64,000 nt of DNA, taken from NCBI RefSeq assembly GCF_000959365.1, contig NZ_CP009555.1, positions 3,410,001-3,474,000 of the forward strand, given 5' to 3'. Below the pieces are notes generated by a model that had not been told where the DNA came from, ran no database searches, and was given only the letters and a program-made list of their open reading frames with translations. The translations under genes were made by a program, and so were the position numbers. Positions 58,347 to 64,000 of the stretch are shown here, piece by piece; position 1 is the stretch's first letter; each line of letters opens with the position of its first letter. This DNA is from Burkholderia oklahomensis C6786. Its GTDB lineage: Bacteria; Pseudomonadota; Gammaproteobacteria; Burkholderiales; Burkholderiaceae.

Positions 58347-58969
58347 GCGTGGTCGACAGGGCGGGCGCCGCGAAATCCGCATGGCTCGTTCCGACCGGTA
58401 GGGCGAAGGCGGCAGAAGCAAGCCGAGCCGTGAATCGAGCCGATTGCGTTCGGCGTGCTCTTGGTTGAGCCGCATCGTCGCGCGACCGATGCGCGTTGCG
58501 CGGCGATCGGGGCCGGCGCCGCGACCGTCGCCGATCCCGATCGAGTGTCGCGGTTTTTCGCACTCGTCTCGGCCGGGCGACTGTCGGCGTGCGGCGGCAG
58601 TCGGTTGGCCGTGCGGCGCGGTGCGATTCGTGCTTTGGCCTTCGTGCCGGCCGTCGCGGCCAATGCGGCCGGCATTTCGCGCGTTTCAGATCGTCGACGG
58701 GGGGCGGGAGCCGTGAATGGCGATCGGCGATTCTCGAGGCGTGAGCCGTTCTGGACCGCGCCTCGAGAATCGCAAGGGGCAAACAAATTGCCGTTGCGCC
58801 CGAACGACAACTTCGGATACCATTGCGGATTACCGCGATGTCGCGGTAGCTGCTGGGTCCGACCAAGCGCGCGCGTTGCCCGTCCAGGGTTCGAGCGAGC
58901 CGGGCGCCTTGGAAATTGGCGCCTTGGCATGCGGTCCGGTTCCGTGTCCCCGCATGCAAGCCAGACCAA
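58347..58969. other. Region before tRNA-Asp, holds a 13-bp inverted repeat
   Basis: About 620 bp without a supported gene. A perfect 13-bp inverted repeat (58728-58740 and 58760-58772, 19-base loop) is the only strong feature. The tRNA-Asp promoter should lie in the last 150 bp, but no clear consensus pair is seen. Confidence 0.5.
58728..58772. repeat. 13-bp perfect inverted repeat
   Basis: CGATTCTCGAGGC pairs with GCCTCGAGAATCG around a 19-base loop. No T-run follows on either strand. It could be an RNA structure, a regulator site or a relic of an element end. Confidence 0.7.
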
Positions 58970-59046
58970 GGAGCGGTAGTTCAGTCGGTTAGAATACCGG
59001 CCTGTCACGCCGGGGGTCGCGGGTTCGAGTCCCGTCCGCTCCGCCA
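58970..59046 (+). tRNA. tRNA-Asp (anticodon GTC)
   Basis: A 77-nt tRNA with encoded CCA: acceptor arms GGAGCGG/CCGCTCC, anticodon loop CTGTCAC giving GTC, T-arm GGTTCGAGTCC. A terminator starts 9 bp after it. Confidence 0.97.
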
Positions 59047-59054
59047 TCATCCCG

Positions 59055-59081
59055 AAAGGCGAACTCCGGTTCGCCTTTTTT
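59055..59081 (+). terminator. Terminator after tRNA-Asp
   Basis: The 10-bp stem AAAGGCGAAC/GTTCGCCTTT with a 4-base loop is followed by a T-run. It lies before the ppiD start. Confidence 0.9.
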
Positions 59082-59132
59082 CTTGCCCGCTGTTGTAATA
59101 TCGGGCGTTTTGTCCAGCTCACGCCGTCACGC

Positions 59133-61067
59133 ATGCTCGATTTCTTTCGCAATCACCAGCGCCTGATGATGTTCTTCCTGCTCCTGATCGTGCTGCCGGG
59201 GCTTGGGATCGTCGGCATTCAGGGTTTCCGTGGGTTCTTCGACGAAAGCGCGAACGTCGCGGCCGTCAACGGACGCAAGATCACGCGCGCCGAGTTCGAC
59301 GGCATGCTGCGCCAGCAGATCGACCAGGCGCGCCAGGCGCTCGGCGCGCAGTTCGACTCGAAGACGTTCGACACGCCGGAGCGCCGTCAGCAACTGCTCG
59401 ACGGGCTGATCCAGCAGCGCGCGCTCGCCGACGAGACGCAGCGCCTGCACCTGACCGCATCGGACGGCGCCGTGCGCCAGACGCTCCTCAGCGATCCCGT
59501 GATCTCGTCGCTGAAGAAGCCGGACGGCTCGTTCGACGCCGAGCGCTACACGCAGATGCTCGCGATGCAGGGCATGACGCCCGATCAATACCAGGAGCGC
59601 GTGCGCTACAGCCTTGCGCTGCAGCAGATTCCGGCGAGCATCGTGTCGAGCGCGTTCACGCCGAAGAGCGTTGCGCGCCGGCTGACCGAACTCGCCGAGC
59701 AGCAGCGTGAAGTGCAGCCGATGGTGCTGAAGTCGGCCGATTACGCGGCGAAGGTGCAGCCGACCGACGCGCAGATCTCCGCCTATTACGACGCGCACAA
59801 GCAAGCGTTCGCGACGCGCGAGACGGCGACGATCCAGTACCTCGTCTACTCGCAGGCAACGGCCGCCGCGACGGCGCAGCCGAGCGACGTCGACATCAAG
59901 AAGTACTACGACGACAACATCGCGCATTACCGCACCGACGCGCAGGTGCGCGTGAGCCACATCTTCATCGCCGCAGCGAAGGACGCGAGCGCGGCCGACA
60001 AGGCGGCCGCGAAGGCGAAGGCCGAGCAGTTGCTCGCCGAAGTGAAGGCGCATCCGGACCAGTTCGCGCAGATCGCCGGGAAGAACTCGCAGGATGCGCC
60101 GTCGGCCGCGAAGGGCGGCGACCTCGGCTTCATCACGCGCGGCTCGACCGCGGGCGGCGCCGCGTTCGACGACGCCGCGTTCGCGCTGAAGAAGGACGAA
60201 ATCAGCGGCGTCGTGCAGGGCGACTTCGGCTTCCACATCCTGAAGGCGACCGACTTGAAGCCGGCCGTCGTGAAGCCGCTCGCGGAGGTGAAGGATTCGA
60301 TCGCCGCCGACCTGAAGCAGCAGTTCGCGGCGAAAGCGTTCGCCGACAACGCGGAGGGCTTCTCGTCGACCGTGTACGAGAAGGCGAAGAGCCTGCAGCC
60401 GACCGCCGACAAGTACAAGCTGACGATCCAGACCGCGACGGTGTCGCCGCAGCCGAACCCGGCGCTGCCGCCCGACAGCCCGCTCAACAACGCGAAGTTC
60501 CTCGCGGCCGTGTTCGCCGCCGATTCGGTGAAGAACGGCAACAACACGCAGGCGATCGACGTCGGCAACAACACGCTGATCGCCGCGCGCGTGACGCATC
60601 ACCAGCCGTCGGTCGTGCTCGCGCTCGACGCGATCAAGGACCAGGTGCGCGCGAAGGTGGCCGCCGATGAGGCGGCGCGCCTCGCGAAGCAGGACGGCGA
60701 AGCGAAGCTCGCGGAGTTGCGCAAGTCGAAGGCGACGGCGGGCTTCGCCGCGGCCGACAAGATCTCGCGCACGCAAGCGCACGGGCTGCCGCCCGCGGCG
60801 GTGAGCGCGATCTACAAGGTCGATCCGAAGACACTGCCCGCGTACGTCGGCGTCGATCTCGGCAACGACGGCTACGCGATCTTCCGCGTGAATTCGGTCG
60901 CGGCCGCGGCGCCCGTCGACGATCAGCGTCTCGGGGCCGCTCAGCAGCAACTCGCGCAGGTGTACGCGCAAAGCGAGACGGAAGCGTATCTCGCGTCGCT
61001 GCGCGCGCGCTCGAAGGTCAAGCTCTACGGCTCGGCCGCCGATGCCGCGCAGGAGGGCTCGAACTGA
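59133..61067 (+). CDS. ppiD: Peptidyl-prolyl isomerase PpiD (periplasmic chaperone)
   Basis: A 644-residue inner-membrane-anchored periplasmic folding factor. A short cytoplasmic start leads to one membrane segment (about 10-32, R-L-M-M-F-F-L-L-L-I-V-L-P-G). A SurA-N-like helical chaperone region follows, then a parvulin domain (about 260-360, V-R-V-S-H-I-F-I-A-A and G-D-L-G-F). A long helical C-terminal domain ends the protein. It helps release exported proteins from Sec. Position after hupB is the conserved one. Confidence 0.93.
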   Translation: MLDFFRNHQRLMMFFLLLIVLPGLGIVGIQGFRGFFDESANVAAVNGRKITRAEFDGMLRQQIDQARQALGAQFDSKTFDTPERRQQLLDGLIQQRALADETQRLHLTASDGAVRQTLLSDPVISSLKKPDGSFDAERYTQMLAMQGMTPDQYQERVRYSLALQQIPASIVSSAFTPKSVARRLTELAEQQREVQPMVLKSADYAAKVQPTDAQISAYYDAHKQAFATRETATIQYLVYSQATAAATAQPSDVDIKKYYDDNIAHYRTDAQVRVSHIFIAAAKDASAADKAAAKAKAEQLLAEVKAHPDQFAQIAGKNSQDAPSAAKGGDLGFITRGSTAGGAAFDDAAFALKKDEISGVVQGDFGFHILKATDLKPAVVKPLAEVKDSIAADLKQQFAAKAFADNAEGFSSTVYEKAKSLQPTADKYKLTIQTATVSPQPNPALPPDSPLNNAKFLAAVFAADSVKNGNNTQAIDVGNNTLIAARVTHHQPSVVLALDAIKDQVRAKVAADEAARLAKQDGEAKLAELRKSKATAGFAAADKISRTQAHGLPPAAVSAIYKVDPKTLPAYVGVDLGNDGYAIFRVNSVAAAAPVDDQRLGAAQQQLAQVYAQSETEAYLASLRARSKVKLYGSAADAAQEGSN

Positions 61068-61118
61068 CGGCCGGCAATCGACGGTCGGCGGTGCGCGCGA
61101 GCGTGCCGGTTCGATGAA

Positions 61119-61154
61119 GAAACAGCCCCGCCATCGTGCGGGGCTGTTTCGTTT
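61119..61154 (+). terminator. Terminator after ppiD
   Basis: The 12-bp stem GAAACAGCCCCG/CGGGGCTGTTTC with an 8-base loop is followed by GTTTT. It separates ppiD from the convergent tesA-like gene. Confidence 0.88.
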
Positions 61155-61331
61155 TGACGGGCTCGGCGGCTCGAGGGGCTCGGCGGGCGTTCGGGGCTCG
61201 ATGCGTCGAGCGATGTCGGGCGGGGGCGGCGGCGCGCGGCGAAGCCGCATCGGCATGCCGGCATGCGCCGCATCGGCCGGCCCGCCGGCGCCCGGCATCT
61301 CCGAGCATCAGCGCATCAGCGCATCAGCGTC

Positions 61332-62006
61332 TCAATGCGTCGACGTGCGCAACAGCGGCTTGAGCGCCGGCCATACGTTGTCGAGCAGCCGGCGCTGCGC
61401 GGCCTGCGTCGGATGGATCTGGTCGGCCTGGAACATGTCGGGCTTGTTCTCGATGCCGGCGAGCAGGAACGGCACGAGCGGCACGCGCATCTCCTTCGAC
61501 AGTGCCGTGTAGACGCCGTGGAATTTCTGCGTGTAGTCGGGCCCATAGTTCGGCGGCACGTACATGCCGACGAGCAGTACCTGCGCGCGCGCCTGCCGCG
61601 CCTGCGCGACGATCTCGCGCAGGTTGTTTTCGGTCGCGGTGAGCGGCACGCCGCGCAGCGCGTCGTTCGCGCCGAGCTCGACGACGACGACGGCGGGCTT
61701 GAGCCGCGCGAGCACCGCGGGCAGCCGCGCGCGGCCGCCGCTCGTCGTGTCGCCGGAGATGCTCGCGTTTGCGACGCTATAATCGATCCGTTCGGTCGCG
61801 AGGCGCGCGCGCATCAGCGCAACCCAGCCCGTGTCGCGCGGCAGGCCGTACTCGGCCGACAGGCTGTCGCCGAGCACCACGATCACCGGCTTGCCGCCGT
61901 GAACGTCCGTCGACGGCGCGGCATTCGTTGCGGCGGATGCCGCGCCGGCGAACGCCGCGATCACGGCGAGCGTCGCGCCGACCTTCCAGTGAAATGTGCG
62001 TTTCAT
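61332..62006 (-). CDS. tesA: TesA-like SGNH esterase (multifunctional acyl-CoA thioesterase/protease I family)
   Basis: A 224-residue exported hydrolase. The signal peptide (V-G-A-T-L-A-V-I-A-A-F-A-G-A-A, cleavage near S-A-A) precedes block I V-L-G-D-S-L-S-A-E-Y-G with the nucleophile Ser. The oxyanion Gly (S-I-S-G-D-T-T) and Asn (L-G-A-N-D-A-L) follow, and D-Q-I-H-P supplies the Asp-His. TesA hydrolyses acyl-CoA thioesters and esters in the periplasm. Its start codon (minus strand, 62004-62006) overlaps that of the divergent ABC ATPase gene. Confidence 0.93.
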   Translation of the reverse strand: MKRTFHWKVGATLAVIAAFAGAASAATNAAPSTDVHGGKPVIVVLGDSLSAEYGLPRDTGWVALMRARLATERIDYSVANASISGDTTSGGRARLPAVLARLKPAVVVVELGANDALRGVPLTATENNLREIVAQARQARAQVLLVGMYVPPNYGPDYTQKFHGVYTALSKEMRVPLVPFLLAGIENKPDMFQADQIHPTQAAQRRLLDNVWPALKPLLRTSTH

Positions 62007-62721
62007 GCTCAAGATTACCGATCCGATTATCGAAGTACGGAATGTATGCAAGCGTGTCGCCGATGCCGTCGGCGAGCTGACGATTCTCGACGGCATCGAC
62101 CTGACGGTTCGCGCGGGCGGCAGCGTCGCGATCGTCGGGGCGTCCGGGTCGGGCAAATCGACGCTGCTCGGCCTGCTCGCCGGGTTGGACAGCGCGACTG
62201 AGGGCACGGTTCGCCTGTTCGGCCAGGATCTCGGCCAGCTCGACGAGGACGCACGCGCGGCGCTGCGCAACGGCGCAGTCGGCTTCGTGTTCCAGTCGTT
62301 CCAGCTGATGCCGCATCTGACCGCGCTCGAGAACGTGATGCTGCCGCTCGAGCTGCAGGGCGGCGTCGGCGCGCGCGAGGCCGCGCAGCGGGCGCGTGCG
62401 TTGCTCGAGGAAGTGGGCCTCGGCGCGCGCACCGGCCACTATCCGAAGCTCCTGTCGGGCGGCGAGCAGCAGCGCGTCGCGCTCGCACGCGCATTCGTCA
62501 CGCGTCCGGCGCTGCTGTTCGCCGACGAGCCGACGGGCAGTCTCGACGCGGCGACGGGCCATGCGGTCATCGACCTGATGTTCGAGCTGAATCGCACGCA
62601 CGGCGCGACGCTCGTGCTCGTCACGCACGATCCCGAGCTTGCGCGCCGCTGCGGGACGACGGTCGTGCTCGAAGCGGGGCATTTGCGCGGCGCGGATCAC
62701 GCGCGGCACGAGGCGAGCTGA
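62005..62721 (+). CDS. ABC transporter ATP-binding protein (YbbA/LolD family)
   Basis: A 238-residue ATPase. Walker A G-A-S-G-S-G-K-S-T, Q-loop F-V-F-Q-S-F-Q, signature L-S-G-G-E-Q-Q, Walker B L-L-F-A-D-E-P and the H-loop T-H-D are all intact. In E. coli ybbA is likewise divergent from tesA and partnered by the permease ybbP, forming a MacB/LolCDE-type system. No permease gene lies downstream here before the pgi stop at 63009. The ATG at 62005 overlaps the tesA start codon as CATG; a GTG 9 bp earlier is an alternative. Confidence 0.88.
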   Translation: MLKITDPIIEVRNVCKRVADAVGELTILDGIDLTVRAGGSVAIVGASGSGKSTLLGLLAGLDSATEGTVRLFGQDLGQLDEDARAALRNGAVGFVFQSFQLMPHLTALENVMLPLELQGGVGAREAAQRARALLEEVGLGARTGHYPKLLSGGEQQRVALARAFVTRPALLFADEPTGSLDAATGHAVIDLMFELNRTHGATLVLVTHDPELARRCGTTVVLEAGHLRGADHARHEAS

Positions 62722-63008
62722 CGCGGGGCGCAACGCAAGCGCGAAGCCGGTGCATCGGCCGGTCATCGGCCGGCGGTCGGGGAATGGCCCGTCGCGGATC
62801 GATTCGGCGATGCTGCGGGCGCCCGCGCAGCGAGGCGGCGTTCGGCCTGGGCGGCGCGGAGAAGTCGATGCTGCGAAACGCCGAAACCGAAACCGAAACG
62901 TCAAGACGCCGAGACCGCAGCCGGGCCCACTCGGAATCGATACATCGCGCTGTGGGCCTCGAGCGGCGCGGCGGCGGCGCATCGCGGCCGCCGCCGCTAG
63001 CCTCTTGC
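62722..63008. other. Intergenic region, YbbA-like gene / pgi
   Basis: About 285 bp between two converging genes. A short GAAACCGAAACCGAAACG run at about 62880-62900 is the only notable sequence; no hairpin terminator was seen. Confidence 0.4.
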
Positions 63009-64000
63009 CTATCGACCCAGCGCCTTCCGCGCGCGCGCGATCAGCGTCGACGTCGACGAATCGTGCTTCGCCGGATCGGCCTGCGCGGCCGTGAGATCGG
63101 CCTCGACGACCTTGCCGAGGATCTTGCCGAGCTCGACGCCCCACTGATCGAACGGATTGATGTTCCACACGGCCGCCTGCACGAGCACCTTGTGCTCGTA
63201 CAGCGCGATCAGCGCGCCGAGCGTGCGCGGCGTGAGCGCGTCGACGAGCAGCGTCGTCGTCGGCCGGTTGCCGGGGAACGTCAGGTGCGGCGCGAGCTCG
63301 GGCTTGTCCGGGCCGGCGATCTTGCGCGCTTCGTCGAGCGTGCGGCCGAGCATCAGCGCCTCGCTTTGCGCGAAGCAGTTCGCGAGCAGCTTCGGATGAT
63401 GGCTCGCGAGCGGATGCTCGGGCGTGAGCACGGCGATGAAGTCGATCGGCACGAGCGTCGGGCCCTGGTGCAGCATCTGGAAGAATGCGTGCTGGCCGTT
63501 CGTGCCGGGCTCGCCCCAGGTGACGGCGGACGTCGGGTAGTCGACGAACGCGCCGTCGATCCGCGCGGACTTGCCGTTGCTCTCCATCTCGAGCTGCTGC
63601 AGATACGACGGCAGGTAATGCAGCGCTTCCGAGTACGGCGCGACGAGGTAGCTCTGCGCGCCGAAGAAATTGCGATACCAGATGCCGACCAAGCCCTGCA
63701 GCACCGGCAGGTTGCGTTCGAGCGGCGCGGTGCGGAAGTGCTCGTCCATGTCGTGCGCGCCGGCGAGCAGCTCGTCGAAGCGCTCGGGCCCGATCGCGAT
63801 CATGATCGACAGGCCGACCGCCGACCACAGCGAATAGCGGCCGCCGACCCAGTCCCACATCTCGAACACGTTCGTCTCGGCGATGCCGAACTTGACGACC
63901 TCGGCGGGATTCGCCGACACGCCGACGAAGTGCTTCGCGAGCGCATTCTCCGGGCACCCCTTCGCGACGAACCAGTCGCGCAGCGAGCGCGCGTTCGTCA
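63009..64000 (-). CDS. pgi: Glucose-6-phosphate isomerase (partial, N terminus outside window)
   Basis: The last 330 residues of PGI, the cytosolic glycolytic isomerase. The frame is open to the window edge. Visible signatures are [13 protein letters not shown], then [20 protein letters not shown] holds the family signature including the catalytic Glu and Gln region, and [23 protein letters not shown] ends with the catalytic Lys. It converges with the ABC ATPase gene. Confidence 0.96.
   Translation of the reverse strand, partial: TNARSLRDWFVAKGCPENALAKHFVGVSANPAEVVKFGIAETNVFEMWDWVGGRYSLWSAVGLSIMIAIGPERFDELLAGAHDMDEHFRTAPLERNLPVLQGLVGIWYRNFFGAQSYLVAPYSEALHYLPSYLQQLEMESNGKSARIDGAFVDYPTSAVTWGEPGTNGQHAFFQMLHQGPTLVPIDFIAVLTPEHPLASHHPKLLANCFAQSEALMLGRTLDEARKIAGPDKPELAPHLTFPGNRPTTTLLVDALTPRTLGALIALYEHKVLVQAAVWNINPFDQWGVELGKILGKVVEADLTAAQADPAKHDSSTSTLIARARKALGR

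Noticed and set aside
59127..61298. Open frame of about 720 codons on the minus strand
   Set aside because: Antisense shadow of ppiD, with no ribosome site or family motifs.

Overview
The window is a stretch of a Burkholderia chromosome, most likely from the B. pseudomallei/thailandensis group. Base composition is very GC-rich (roughly two thirds by eye), the core proteins read as Burkholderia-type versions, and the order tig-clpP-clpX-lon-hupB-tRNA-ppiD is the usual beta-proteobacterial arrangement. Short GC-rich tandem repeats, common in this group, occur at 277-476, 19587-19660 and 58252-58299. Species is an inference.

Left core (1-28127). A cut-off 8-oxoguanine-deaminase-like gene and a LysR regulator come first, followed by dodecin, a beta-hydroxyacid dehydrogenase and mscL. 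A TPR membrane protein and a PspA-like protein precede a class A penicillin-binding protein (PBP1A). Then come a DUF3574 lipoprotein, a threonine dehydratase, acetylornithine deacetylase, an enoyl-CoA hydratase, mfd divergent from ispD-ispF, ahpC-ahpD with a clear promoter, an EnvZ/OmpR pair, an exported DUF1800/DUF1501 pair and a squalene-synthase-like gene. Upstream of the DUF3574 gene, three spaced 39-bp repeats carry DnaA-box-like sequences.

Genomic island (28215-39151). A 23-bp copy of the 3' end of tRNA-Leu(TAG) recurs at 39129-39151, bounding about 10.9 kb of atypical DNA. Inside are a broken tyrosine integrase joined to a fragment of a phage-type DNA adenine methylase; a compact type VI secretion (T6SS) cargo operon (PAAR, DUF4123 chaperone, small accessory protein, Tox-REase-5 nuclease toxin, Imm52 immunity protein); and an intact IS3-family element with a 5-bp target duplication. 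The rest is an AT-richer orphan HKD (phospholipase D-like) gene and a SGNH hydrolase/ene-reductase operon with a divergent LysR gene.

Right core (39152-64000). It starts with a MEKHLA protein, a secreted HKD nuclease and a porin-MFS-histone-deacetylase-like operon facing a LuxR-type regulator. Next are a ketopantoate-reductase-like gene, a MarR regulator and a glycerate kinase. The protein quality-control block (trigger factor, ClpP, ClpX, Lon, HU, PpiD) follows, with tRNA-Val, an HPF-type ribosome factor and tRNA-Asp interspersed. The window ends with a tesA/ybbA-like divergent pair whose start codons overlap and a partial pgi.

The most interesting parts are the self-contained T6SS toxin/immunity cassette at the tRNA-Leu site and the DnaA-box-like repeat cluster at 10794-11109.
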